NCBI GenBank assembly: GCA_902470695.1
Contig: CABRHH010000034.1
Span: 1-27,291 of the forward strand
From: an uncultured Collinsella sp.
GTDB taxonomy: Bacteria > Actinomycetota > Coriobacteriia > Coriobacteriales > Coriobacteriaceae
Reading direction: 5' to 3'
Length of the DNA: 27,291 bases
Part shown: in pieces, positions 15,953 through 23,336 of the stretch
Layout of the letters: the number at the start of each line of letters is the position of its first letter
Numbering within the stretch: the first letter of the stretch is position 1
Program-made: the position numbers and the translations under genes
The notes under the pieces: generated by a model
What the model was told of the DNA's origin: nothing
Databases searched by the model: none
Seen by the model: the letters and a program-made list of their open reading frames with translations, nothing else

Positions 15953-16055
15953 CCGACCTTTCCAGCCGGATTCACAAGACCCTATGCAGTCCCTCAGCTC
16001 TGTCGAAGCCAACACGTGGCTCTGCTCCGAAAAGAGAGGTATGGTGCAGCTCTGA

Positions 16056-16073
16056 ACATGCGTTTAGGCATGT
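16056..16073 (-). other. small leader hairpin
   Basis: ACATGC (16056-16061) pairs with GCATGT (16068-16073) around a 6-nt loop. Just upstream in the transcript (16076-16121) the block GGCTGCAT occurs twice, with TGCATGCA-type palindromes. No function is evident. Confidence 0.3.
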
Positions 16074-16591
16074 CAGTTGGCTGCATGCAACCCAGCCGTG
16101 CGGTGGCTGCATCGCATGCAAACAACTGGAGGCAGATGCGCCCGATGCTTCTACACGGGCATCAGCGTCCCGACGCCGGGCTGTGCACGGCGCAGATGCG
16201 GCATTGCCACCCTCTGCGTACGTATGCGGACGGGCGTGCTATTCGGCTGAAAACGATGATCTGGTGCAGTGCTGGAGCGCACGATACGGCCAGCGCAAAC
16301 AAGGCGTTGCAGACGATCTGCCAGCGAGATATCGGCAACAGAACGCAACGATCCTAAATGCAACTGGCTATCGGTTTGCCTATCAGGCACGGCGCCCTCC
16401 TCCCGTTTTCTACAACACAGTCCTGTATTATCCACTGTAGAAGGCGGTACGTTAGATGGATACGCGCGGCCGAGGGCATGGTAAGGGTACGGCACGCATG
16501 CACCTAGATCGGCCACAGATGTGGGGTACAGGTCCTCGGTAGCCCGCAGCGCGCAGCCACAAACGTTCGGAGCTGACACGGACACAGGATC

Positions 16592-16748
16592 GCTGCTGCA
16601 AAATACGAGTTTTCAGGAATGCCACCGTTGGCATCGCATATTTTAGATGCGTCGAAACCAGCAAAACCCCTTGATGCTGGCGTCTGAACTACGGTGCGAG
16701 ATGCGACTGCTTCTGTGCCATTCCTGAAAACTCAAGAATTGCAGCGGC
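16592..16748. repeat. inverted-repeat pair flanking a 97-nt core
   Basis: GAGTTTTCAGGAATG occurs at 16607-16621 and, inverted and exact, at 16719-16733. Similarity extends outward on both sides to GCTGCAA with a few mismatches, giving arms of about 30 nt that agree at about 24 positions. The core holds smaller stems: GCATC/GATGC (16631-16650) and CCAGCA/TGCTGG (16658-16680). It could be a MITE-like element or a paired operator region just downstream of the tRNA gene's back. Confidence 0.55.
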
Positions 16749-16860
16749 CTAGCCTGAGCCGGCATGGACGAAGACGACAGACGCGACACCGCCAGACGGC
16801 GCACCCATACAGCCGCGATGCAGCAGATCGCACCGGGGCAAATTTTTTCAAAATTGATGC

Positions 16861-16888
16861 TTGCGCGCGTTGGAAGAATGCGTATACT
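16861..16888 (+). promoter_or_regulatory. promoter of tRNA-Asn
   Basis: TATACT (16883-16888) is a near-consensus -10 box 29 nt before the mature tRNA. TTGCGC (16861-16866) serves as -35 with 16-nt spacing. Confidence 0.6.
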
Positions 16889-16917
16889 ATTCCTTGTTGC
16901 TTGAGAGCACCAAACAT

Positions 16918-16992
16918 TCCTCGGTAGCTCAATGGTAGAGCACGCGGCTGTTAACCGCGCTGTTGTAGGTTCGAGTCCTACCCGGGGAGCCA
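16918..16992 (+). tRNA. tRNA-Asn (anticodon GTT)
   Basis: A full cloverleaf can be drawn: acceptor TCCTCGG/CCGGGGA with one T-G pair, D-arm GCTCAATGGTAGAGC, anticodon stem CGCGG/CCGCG with loop CTGTTAA (anticodon GTT), T-arm GTAGG TTCGAGT CCTAC, discriminator G and an encoded CCA. It is the only plus-strand gene in the window and is convergent with rpoD, divergent from loaP. A promoter and a terminator bracket it. Confidence 0.97.
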
Positions 16993-17003
16993 TTGATTAA
17001 TAA

Positions 17004-17026
17004 CCCGCCCTTTCGGCGGGTTTTTA
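17004..17026 (+). terminator. intrinsic terminator of tRNA-Asn
   Basis: CCCGCC pairs with GGCGGG around a 5-nt loop and is followed by TTTTTA. It starts 11 nt after the tRNA CCA end. Confidence 0.9.
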
Positions 17027-17154
17027 CTTACCGTTTTGCATCGACCGCATCTGGAATGCGTGGGACAGTCCGAACGCGAATCACGAATACGCTGGACGGT
17101 AAGACGCAAGCCCGGCACGCCTTCAGGTTCCCTGTACCAGACCCCCCCGTTCGC

Positions 17155-17196
17155 AAAACAAAAATCCCGACCCCGGTGAACCTCCGGGATCGGGAT
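17155..17196 (-). terminator. intrinsic terminator of rpoD
   Basis: On the minus strand a 13-position stem with one mismatch (ATCCCGATCCCGG pairing to CCGGGGTCGGGAT, loop AGGTTCA) is followed by TTTTTGTTTT. It lies about 40 nt after the rpoD stop. The stretch between the two convergent terminators (17027-17154) holds nothing recognisable. Confidence 0.92.
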
Positions 17197-17235
17197 CTGC
17201 ATGCACGTGCTGCACTGCAAACGCAACCGGCAGCG

Positions 17236-18573
17236 TTAGCTCTCGATGTAGTCCTTGAGCTTGCTCGAGCGGCTCGGGTGACGCAGCTTTGCCAAGGTCT
17301 TGGACTCGATCTGACGAATGCGCTCACGCGTGACGCCGAACTCGCGACCGACCTCCTCGAGCGTATGGGGATGCCCATCCACCAAGCCGAAGCGCAGCTC
17401 GATGACCTTGCGTTCGCGATCGGCCAAGCCGTCGAGCACCTGGGTGAGCTGCTCCTGCAACATCGAATAGCTCGCGGCATCGGGCGGCACCACAGCCTGC
17501 GAGTCCTCGATGAAGTCGCCCAGCTGGGAATCCTCTTCCTCGCCGATGGGCGTCTCCAGGGAAACGGGCTCCTGGCTGATCTTCTGGATCTCGCGTACGC
17601 GGTCGGCGCTCATGTCCATCTCGGCGCCGATCTCCTCCGGGGTTGGGTCGCGGCCCAGATCCTGCAGAAGCTGGCGCTGCACGCGCACGAGCTTGTTGAT
17701 GGTCTCAACCATGTGCACCGGGATGCGGATGGTACGGGCCTGGTCGGCGATGGCACGCGTGATGGCCTGGCGAATCCACCAGGTGGCATACGTGGAGAAC
17801 TTGAAGCCCTTCTCGTAGTCGAACTTCTCCACCGCGCGGATGAGGCCCAGGTTGCCCTCCTGGATGAGGTCCAGGAACAGCATGCCGCGGCCCACGTAGC
17901 GCTTGGCGATGGACACGACCAGACGCAGGTTGGCCGAGATGAGCGCCTGCTTGGCGTCCAGGCCCATCTGCTCCACGCGCATCAGACGGCGTATCTCCGC
18001 GCGGGTGAGCTCCAGCTCTCCGGCCTCCTGGCGCTCGAGCTTCTCGGCAGCCTCCAGGCCGGCCTCGATCTTCATGGCCAAATCGACCTCGTCGGCCGCG
18101 GTAAGCAGGTCGACCTTGCCGATCTCTTTGAGGTACATGCGAACCGGATCGCCGGTGAGCATGACAGTGGAGGCATCCATGCCGCGGCTGCGGGCGCGAC
18201 TGCGGCTCGTGCGCGCGCGGGGCTTTTTCTTGGACTTCGACGACGCCATCTCCGCATCGGCGCGTTTGGCGATCTTGAGGTCGTGGTCCTCGTCGCTCTC
18301 CTCGTCGTCCAGGACATCGTCATCGTCGTGCACGGACTCGTCCATGTCGTCGGCGAGCTCGGATTCCTCGTCCTCGTTGGCGGCAACGATCTCGACCCCG
18401 CGGTCGCGCAGGAACCGATAGATGGAAGTCAGCTGTGCATCGGTGACATCGACGTCTTTGAGCGCAACCTGAATATCGTCCTCGGTGACAGAACCGGACT
18501 TTGACCCGAGATTCAGCAGCTTCTCGATCGTCGCGTCGAGTGCGGCACCCGTGCTCACAGTCTTTTTTGGCAC
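17236..18573 (-). CDS. rpoD: primary RNA polymerase sigma factor RpoD
   Basis: The housekeeping sigma-70, 445 residues. Region 1.2 reads GDPVRMYLKEIGKVDLLTAA. Region 2 has NLRLVVSIAKRYVGRGMLFL, DLIQEGNLGLIRAVEKFDYE and the -10-binding FSTYATWWIRQAITRAIADQ. Region 3 follows with TIRIPVHMVETINKL. Region 4 ends with the -35 helix-turn-helix TLEEVGREFGVTRERIRQIE. The N-terminal part is an actinobacterial-style variable segment: a possible 1.1 domain (about 10-60), an acidic stretch of Asp/Glu (about 66-95), then a Lys/Arg-rich stretch (about 112-130). The start GTG has AAGGGAG about 7 nt upstream. It lies downstream of dnaG in the same orientation, the classical macromolecular-synthesis pairing, but with its own leader and terminator. 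Confidence 0.97.
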   Translation of the reverse strand: MPKKTVSTGAALDATIEKLLNLGSKSGSVTEDDIQVALKDVDVTDAQLTSIYRFLRDRGVEIVAANEDEESELADDMDESVHDDDDVLDDEESDEDHDLKIAKRADAEMASSKSKKKPRARTSRSRARSRGMDASTVMLTGDPVRMYLKEIGKVDLLTAADEVDLAMKIEAGLEAAEKLERQEAGELELTRAEIRRLMRVEQMGLDAKQALISANLRLVVSIAKRYVGRGMLFLDLIQEGNLGLIRAVEKFDYEKGFKFSTYATWWIRQAITRAIADQARTIRIPVHMVETINKLVRVQRQLLQDLGRDPTPEEIGAEMDMSADRVREIQKISQEPVSLETPIGEEEDSQLGDFIEDSQAVVPPDAASYSMLQEQLTQVLDGLADRERKVIELRFGLVDGHPHTLEEVGREFGVTRERIRQIESKTLAKLRHPSRSSKLKDYIES

Positions 18574-18883
18574 AGAGTCTCCCTTCTTAGCACATAGGAT
18601 TCATTAGTCTACCACGCATCTATACCCGATGGAACGACAATCCATACAACGTTTTCACGCCCCGTGCTCGATGAGGCGCGCAGGGCCGTCGGGATGGTTC
18701 CACGCGCCGCGCGGGGACGGCGCTGGGAAGCCGGGGCGGGCGGCGGGCCGGATGTGCGGCTCGGCGATCAGCCCCGGCCGGGCCGAGCGCCGGGCGGTCT
18801 GCGTCAAACGGCTCGGCGATCAGGCCGCACCGTCGGCTCGCCCGCGCGGCACCCCACCCGCGCGGGCCCCGTAGCTCAAACGA
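18574..18883 (-). promoter_or_regulatory. dnaG-rpoD spacer with probable rpoD promoter
   Basis: This 310-nt gap has no gene. Near rpoD, minus-strand TATAGA (about 18626-18631) and TAGACT (about 18612-18617) are possible -10 boxes, with TTGTAT or TTCCAT as poor -35s. The distal 180 nt are extremely GC-rich. They contain CGGCTCGGCGATCAG twice (18757-18771 and 18809-18823) and a perfect 10-bp hairpin GCCCGCGCGG/CCGCGCGGGC (18840-18867) right after the dnaG stop, without a U-tract. Confidence 0.4.
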
Positions 18884-21079
18884 TCAGGCCGTCCCATCGG
18901 CGCGAAACGGGTCGGCAACGCCCTCCACGGCCCGCTCGAGCTCGCGGATGCGCGCGGCGTCCTGCGTGGCCTGGATGGCCAAGGCGCGGCGATCCTCCAC
19001 GGTAAGGCTGCGGTCGGAGCGCAGGTGGCCCTGCGCGGCGCGCATGCGGCGGCGGGTCGTGTAGAGCTCGAGGGTGTCGAGCAGAAACACGATGTTGGTC
19101 TCGGTGGGGTGCGCGCTGGTGGACGAAATGGTCCCCACCGACACGAGCTGCGGAGCCTCGTCGCATACGGCACGCGCGGCCGCCATGGCGTCGGCGGCGC
19201 TCGTGCCCTCGGGCGTGGCGAGCACCGCCCAGGCGATCGCCTCGTTGCGGGCATCGACCCACTCGATCGAGCAGATGCGCTCGGCAAAGGGGCGGAAACT
19301 GTCCGGGAAGCTCGTGAGCAGGGTGAGCAGCTCGCGTTCGCACACAAGCGAGTGACGCTCCAGGTCGGTGAGGACCGTGAGCCCCGCAGCCCAGGAGTCG
19401 GGTGTGCGTGCGGAGGCACCCGTTGCGGCAGTGCCGCCCGGAGCGGGGGCGCCCGTATGCCCCGCGGGCCCAGGCACCTCGTCGTAGTCGCCGTACTCGG
19501 TTGGCTCGTAATCGGGCGGCACATCGTCGTAGGGCGGCAGGTCGGCATCGGCAGGCATCGAAGCCATCGGAGCTCCGCCGCCGAATGAGGGCGCAGCCCC
19601 CTGCGACACACGCGAGGCGCCCGAAGCGGCCGCGGCCGCATGGCCCGTCTCACGACCCGAGCCCGATGCAGCCCGCTCGCCTGCCGCGCCGCGATCCGCA
19701 CGGCCGCCGCCTGCCGCGCCCTCGCGTGCCCGGCGTTCGGCAGCACGTTCGCGCTGCTGTTCGCGTTGGCGGGCAACCTGCTCGCGCTGGGTCACATCGC
19801 GGAATACCTTGCCGGCGTTCTCACGGATAACCTCCACGTCGAGCGCCAGGCGGTCGGCGATCTTCATGTAGTACGAATCGATCAGGAAGCTCTCCCGCAG
19901 CGGATAGATGAGCTCGAGCGCCTCGCGCAGGGCCTTGGCGCGGCCGCCCGGCGTGGAGATGTCGCTTTCCTCCTCGAGCTTGCCGAACACGAAGTCCATG
20001 AGCGGCTGGGAGTCGGCAATCAACGCACGGAGGGCATCGACCCCCTCGGCGTGCACGAAATCGTCGGGGTCCATACCGCCCGGCAGCGTCACGCAGCGCA
20101 GGTCGATGTCGTCGGTCTCCACGAACTGGATGGCGCGGCGGGCCGCCTTCTGCCCGGCAGCGTCACCGTCGAACATGTAGACGATCCGCTTGGTGAACCG
20201 CATGAGGGTCTTGACGTGCGCGGCGGTGAGCGCGGTGCCCAGCACGGCGACGATGTTGTGGATCCCGGCCTTCCAGCAGGACATGGCGCTGATGTAGCCC
20301 TCGACCACGATCACCTCGCCGGCGGCCACGATATGATCTTTCGCCCAGTTGAAACCGTAGAGGTTCTTGCCCTTGTGGAAGATCGGCGTTTCGGAGGTGT
20401 TGAGGTATTTGGCGTTGGTCTTCTCCTTGTCGAGCGCGCGGCCGCCGAAGGCGATGCAGCGGCCCCGCTCGTCTAAGATGGGAAACATCACGCGGTCGAA
20501 GAAGCGGTCCACGAGCCTGCCGCCGCGCCCCGAGAAGGCTACGTTCGCGTCGATCATCTCCTGCGGGGTGAAGCCGGCGGCCGACAGATGGGCCACGAGC
20601 GCCCCGCGGCCCGGCGCGAAGCCCAGCCGATAGGTGCGGCAGGTGGCGGCGTCGAGGTCGCGCTGCTTGCAGTAGGCGCGGCCGCGGTCATCGCGCCCGC
20701 GCATGAGCAGGGTGTGGTAGAAGTCGGCCGTGGCCTCGCACACGTCGATCAGGCGGCTGCGCTTGGGACCGCGACGCTGGAACGTCGAGTCCTCGGCGAG
20801 CTCGATGCCCGCGCGGTCGGCCAGGTAGCGGATGGACTCGGGGAAGCTCAGGTTCTCGCGTTTCATGACGTAGGTGAAGCAGTCGCCGCCCTCGCCGCAG
20901 CCGAAGCAGTGCCACACCTGCGTGGCCGGGATGATGTGGAACGACGGCGACTTCTCGCCGTGGAAGGGGCAGCAGCCCCACAGGTCGTGCCCGCGCGGCT
21001 TGAGCTCGACGGTCTCCTGCACGAGCGCCACCAAGTCGGTGGCGTCGCGCACCCGATTCTTGTCCTCGTCCGAAATCAT
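18884..21079 (-). CDS. dnaG: DNA primase DnaG
   Basis: Synthesises RNA primers at the replication fork. In 731 residues the zinc-binding CHC2 module comes first (GCCPFHGEKSPSFH with C37 and H40, then C58 and C61 in HCFGCGEGG). The RNAP-basic and TOPRIM domains follow: TNAKYLNTSETPIFHKGKNL, E260 in VIVVEGYISAMS, and D304/D306 in YMFDGDAAG. The Asp normally found in EGYxD is Ser264 here. The helicase-binding C-terminal domain (about 590-731) is joined by a long Ala/Gly/Arg/Gln-rich linker (about 445-575), which makes the protein longer than the usual 600-odd residues. The frame is open far upstream, but ATG 21079 gives the canonical N-terminus and an ATGA overlap with ribF. Confidence 0.96.
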   Translation of the reverse strand: MISDEDKNRVRDATDLVALVQETVELKPRGHDLWGCCPFHGEKSPSFHIIPATQVWHCFGCGEGGDCFTYVMKRENLSFPESIRYLADRAGIELAEDSTFQRRGPKRSRLIDVCEATADFYHTLLMRGRDDRGRAYCKQRDLDAATCRTYRLGFAPGRGALVAHLSAAGFTPQEMIDANVAFSGRGGRLVDRFFDRVMFPILDERGRCIAFGGRALDKEKTNAKYLNTSETPIFHKGKNLYGFNWAKDHIVAAGEVIVVEGYISAMSCWKAGIHNIVAVLGTALTAAHVKTLMRFTKRIVYMFDGDAAGQKAARRAIQFVETDDIDLRCVTLPGGMDPDDFVHAEGVDALRALIADSQPLMDFVFGKLEEESDISTPGGRAKALREALELIYPLRESFLIDSYYMKIADRLALDVEVIRENAGKVFRDVTQREQVARQREQQRERAAERRAREGAAGGGRADRGAAGERAASGSGRETGHAAAAASGASRVSQGAAPSFGGGAPMASMPADADLPPYDDVPPDYEPTEYGDYDEVPGPAGHTGAPAPGGTAATGASARTPDSWAAGLTVLTDLERHSLVCERELLTLLTSFPDSFRPFAERICSIEWVDARNEAIAWAVLATPEGTSAADAMAAARAVCDEAPQLVSVGTISSTSAHPTETNIVFLLDTLELYTTRRRMRAAQGHLRSDRSLTVEDRRALAIQATQDAARIRELERAVEGVADPFRADGTA

Positions 21080-22134
21080 GCCTGCACCTCCCGGCATCCC
21101 TCGCCCGCCAGCGCGCGCGTGCGCGCAATATCGCCCTGCACAGCCTCGATGAGCTCCTCGACGGATGCGAAGCGCTGCGAGGGGCGCAGGTGGGTGTCGA
21201 ACGAGACGGCGATTGGAGCGCCGTACAGATCGCCCGCATACCCGAGCAAGTTCGCCTCCAGGTGCGCGGATGCGCGGCTGTCCCGGAACATCGGCGGCAG
21301 GCCCACGTTGATCGCGGCGGGCCACACGCGCGCACCGACCGCCGCGTACCCGGCATAGACGCCCTCGGCGGGCAGGAGCTGATCGGCGCCGAGCGCCACG
21401 TTGGCGGTGGGAAAGCCCATGTTGGAACCTTCTCCACGCCCGTGCTCCACCTGTCCGCGCACCATATAGCGTCGACCGAGGGCCGCGTTGGCGGCGGCAA
21501 GATCGCCTGCGGCCAGCAAGCGGCGGATGCGGGTGGCGCTCACCGGCTCGCCGGCAAGCTGCAGCAGGTCGTGACCGTACACCTCGATACCGCGGGCGGC
21601 ACCCCAGGCGCACAGCTCACGCACACCGGATACACCCCCGGCTCCCATGCGGAAATCGCATCCCACGTGCACGGAGCGCACGTCGAGCGCGGGCGCGAGG
21701 ATGTGCTCGAAAAACGAGGCGTGGTCGAGGGCCGCGAGTTCGCGGGTGAACGGCACCACCGCCGGCGTGGCCCCCAGCCGCTCAAGGGCACGGCAGCGGT
21801 CGTCCAGCGAAGTGAGCTGGGGCGCCGGGTGCGCCGAGAGCACCTGGTCGGGGTCGGGATCGAAGGTGACGGCCACCGCGGCGATCCCGCGAGTGTGGGC
21901 ATCGGCTGCGGCCGCGCGCACAAGTGCAGCGTGGCCGCGATGGCAGCCGTCGAAGGCGCCGATGGCCACCACGCAGGGCAGCGGGGTCTGCGGGGTCTGC
22001 GGGGTCTGCGGGGTCTGCGGGGTCTGCGGGGTCTGCGGGGAGGCATCGTCGCATCCCGCCAGGCGATAGCACGCCAGCGGTGAGGCCGCCATCAGAAAAT
22101 CGCGAGCGAGCTCAGCATCGGTTGCAACGCTCAT
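21076..22134 (-). CDS. ribF: bifunctional riboflavin kinase / FAD synthetase RibF
   Basis: Phosphorylates riboflavin to FMN and adenylates it to FAD. In 352 residues the N-terminal FAD synthetase domain shows VAIGAFDGCHRGHAALV (HxGH nucleotidyltransferase motif) and ends near EPVSATRIRRLLAAGD. The C-terminal kinase domain has GRRYMVRGQVEHGRGEGSNM followed by GFPTAN. Between about residues 33 and 50, just before the first strand of the synthetase domain, is a Pro-Gln-Thr tripeptide repeated six times, encoded by a 9-nt minisatellite. The gene overlaps truB and dnaG by 4 nt each (ATGA). Confidence 0.95.
   Translation of the reverse strand: MSVATDAELARDFLMAASPLACYRLAGCDDASPQTPQTPQTPQTPQTPQTPLPCVVAIGAFDGCHRGHAALVRAAAADAHTRGIAAVAVTFDPDPDQVLSAHPAPQLTSLDDRCRALERLGATPAVVPFTRELAALDHASFFEHILAPALDVRSVHVGCDFRMGAGGVSGVRELCAWGAARGIEVYGHDLLQLAGEPVSATRIRRLLAAGDLAAANAALGRRYMVRGQVEHGRGEGSNMGFPTANVALGADQLLPAEGVYAGYAAVGARVWPAAINVGLPPMFRDSRASAHLEANLLGYAGDLYGAPIAVSFDTHLRPSQRFASVEELIEAVQGDIARTRALAGEGCREVQA
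21981..22040. repeat. 9-bp tandem repeat (about 6.7 copies) inside ribF
   Basis: The unit GCGGGGTCT (plus strand) recurs without change six times from 21981 to 22034, followed by a partial copy. On the coding strand each unit gives Pro-Gln-Thr. Unit length is a multiple of three, so copy-number change would alter only the length of the linker. Confidence 0.95.
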
Positions 22135-23072
22135 GCACGCACCCCCTCGATACCTTGCGGAAACACATCCTCCATGCGCAGACGGCCATCCTCCAGGCGC
22201 GCGAGAGCACGCAGCTCGCCGCCCGCCACGAGCGCCACCGGCGCCTGCTGCTGCGCATCGGCACTATCTATACCCAGCGCGCCGGGGTCAAGCGTGCGTC
22301 CGTGCAGCACATCCACAAGCATCGTGTCGCTGAGCGCGGACGCGCGGACGCCGAGCACAGACACCGGATCGAGCGCCGCGACGCGTGCGCCAGCCGCATC
22401 CAGGCCCTCGAGCGCAACGCAGCTCCCGATCGAGATCGAGCCCGACGCCGTGCGGCGCAGATCGGCGATGTGCGCCGCATTGCCAGCCGCGCGGCCCAAA
22501 TCGCGCGCCAGGGAGCGGATGTAGGTGCCCTTGCTCACGTCGAAGGCCACCGTCCACACCGCATGACCCTCCACCGTATCGATCGCCACGAGGTCGGCAG
22601 CATACACCTCGATGGTGCGTGCCGGCAGCTCGACCTCCTCCCCCGCCCGCGCGCGGCGGTAGGAGCGCACGCCGCCCACCGAGATGGCGGAAAACGCCGG
22701 GGGCACCTGCTCCTGCTCACCGACGAACTCGGCAAGCAATTGGCGGGCGAAGCCGGCGGACGCGAGGTCATCGTTCGGCTCGGCGCGGCGCGTGACCTCG
22801 CCTTCCGCATCATCGGTGTTGGTCTCGGCCCCAAAGGCGATGCGCGCCAGATAGCGCTTGCGGTCCAGCGTAAGGCGACCCAGCAGCCGCGTGGCCTGGC
22901 CCACGCCGATCACCATGACGCCCGAAGCCAGCGGATCGAGCGTGCCGGCGTGCCCCACGCGGCGCTCCCCCAGCGCGCGGCGCACGCGGCCAACCACGTC
23001 ATGCGAGGTACAGCCCACGGGCTTATCGACCGCCAGCAGCAGATTCAGTTCACTTGGCATACGACGCGCCAC
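22131..23072 (-). CDS. truB: tRNA pseudouridine(55) synthase TruB
   Basis: Isomerises U55 in the T-loop of tRNAs. In 313 residues it shows the TruB start LLLAVDKPVGCTSHDVV, the catalytic Asp46 in RRVGHAGTLDPLASGVMVIG, KRYLARIAFGAETNTDDAEG and the later SKGTYIRSLARDLG motif. A C-terminal PUA-like segment covers about residues 235-310. GTG 23072 is used as start because AAAGGTG lies about 6 nt upstream; an ATG four codons in is an alternative. It overlaps ribF by 4 nt. Confidence 0.95.
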   Translation of the reverse strand: MARRMPSELNLLLAVDKPVGCTSHDVVGRVRRALGERRVGHAGTLDPLASGVMVIGVGQATRLLGRLTLDRKRYLARIAFGAETNTDDAEGEVTRRAEPNDDLASAGFARQLLAEFVGEQEQVPPAFSAISVGGVRSYRRARAGEEVELPARTIEVYAADLVAIDTVEGHAVWTVAFDVSKGTYIRSLARDLGRAAGNAAHIADLRRTASGSISIGSCVALEGLDAAGARVAALDPVSVLGVRASALSDTMLVDVLHGRTLDPGALGIDSADAQQQAPVALVAGGELRALARLEDGRLRMEDVFPQGIEGVRA

Positions 23073-23103
23073 GGTCGCACCTTTCTATGATGTGGAAACG
23101 AAA

Positions 23104-23146
23104 CCTTCCGCCACTTTTAGCGCACGGGGCAGCAGATGGCGGAAGG
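23104..23146. other. perfect 10-bp inverted repeat upstream of truB
   Basis: CCTTCCGCCA (23104-23113) and TGGCGGAAGG (23137-23146) form a perfect inverted repeat around 23 nt, about 30 nt upstream of the truB start. There is no U-tract. It could be an operator, a processing site or part of the adjoining repeat cluster. Confidence 0.5.
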
Positions 23147-23189
23147 CGGATGACACGAGAACCGGGGTGTAGCCTGATGAGACGAGGTC

Positions 23190-23331
23190 TGTCCCTGCAT
23201 ACCGGAATGACCCCGTCCCCAAAATGCGCCTGTCTCCGCATACCGGAATGAACCCGTCCCCAGATCGCAGCGCCACCTTGCCGAGACGAAGCGCGTCCCT
23301 GCGTACCGAAACGACCCCGTCCCCAAATTGC
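23190..23331. repeat. three diverged 38-bp repeats between nrnA and truB
   Basis: Three direct copies at 23190-23227, 23231-23268 and 23294-23331 share the core ACCGGAATGACCCCGTCCCC with a few substitutions, each preceded by GTCCCTGCAT or a variant. Copies 1 and 3 also share GAGACGA just before the unit. Read on the minus strand they give GGGGACGGG-type blocks resembling dispersed REP-like intergenic repeats. They fill most of the 264-nt gap. Confidence 0.85.
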
Positions 23332-23336
23332 AGGGA

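Larger units (their letters stand above)
15877..16640 (-). promoter_or_regulatory. long gene-free leader of the polysaccharide operon
   Basis: About 1.04 kb lies between loaP and the tRNA (15877-16917), with no credible protein gene on either strand. On the minus strand a candidate -10 TAAAAT lies near 16644-16649, with no good -35, so the transcription start is only suggested. A second weak candidate, GATAAT, lies near 16430. Several hairpins occur on the way to loaP, including one at 15938-15952 and one at 16056-16073. A long structured leader is what a LoaP-controlled operon would be expected to have. No intrinsic terminator with a U-tract is visible in it. Confidence 0.4.

Noticed and set aside
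16918..16992. tRNA-Asn as attachment site for a capsule genomic island.
   Set aside because: The tRNA 3' end faces rpoD, not the capsule genes, no repeat of the tRNA 3' end was seen elsewhere in the window, and there is no integrase gene.
16643..16993. A 116-residue minus-strand frame across the tRNA beginning MAPRVGLEPTTARLTAACS.
   Set aside because: This is the familiar false protein read antisense through tRNA-Asn. It has no ribosome site and the rest of the frame has no coding character.
16993..18504. A 503-codon open frame on the plus strand opposite rpoD.
   Set aside because: It is the antisense shadow of rpoD, open because of high GC third positions. The translated sequence is His/Leu/Ala-rich and lacks recognisable domains.
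21080..21613. Upstream extension of the dnaG frame by 178 codons.
   Set aside because: It lies wholly inside ribF in another frame and lacks primase similarity; the CHC2 domain begins normally at ATG 21079, which overlaps the ribF stop.
23190..23331. The three 38-bp repeats as a CRISPR array.
   Set aside because: Spacers are too short and uneven (3 and 25 nt), the copies are diverged, and no cas gene is present.
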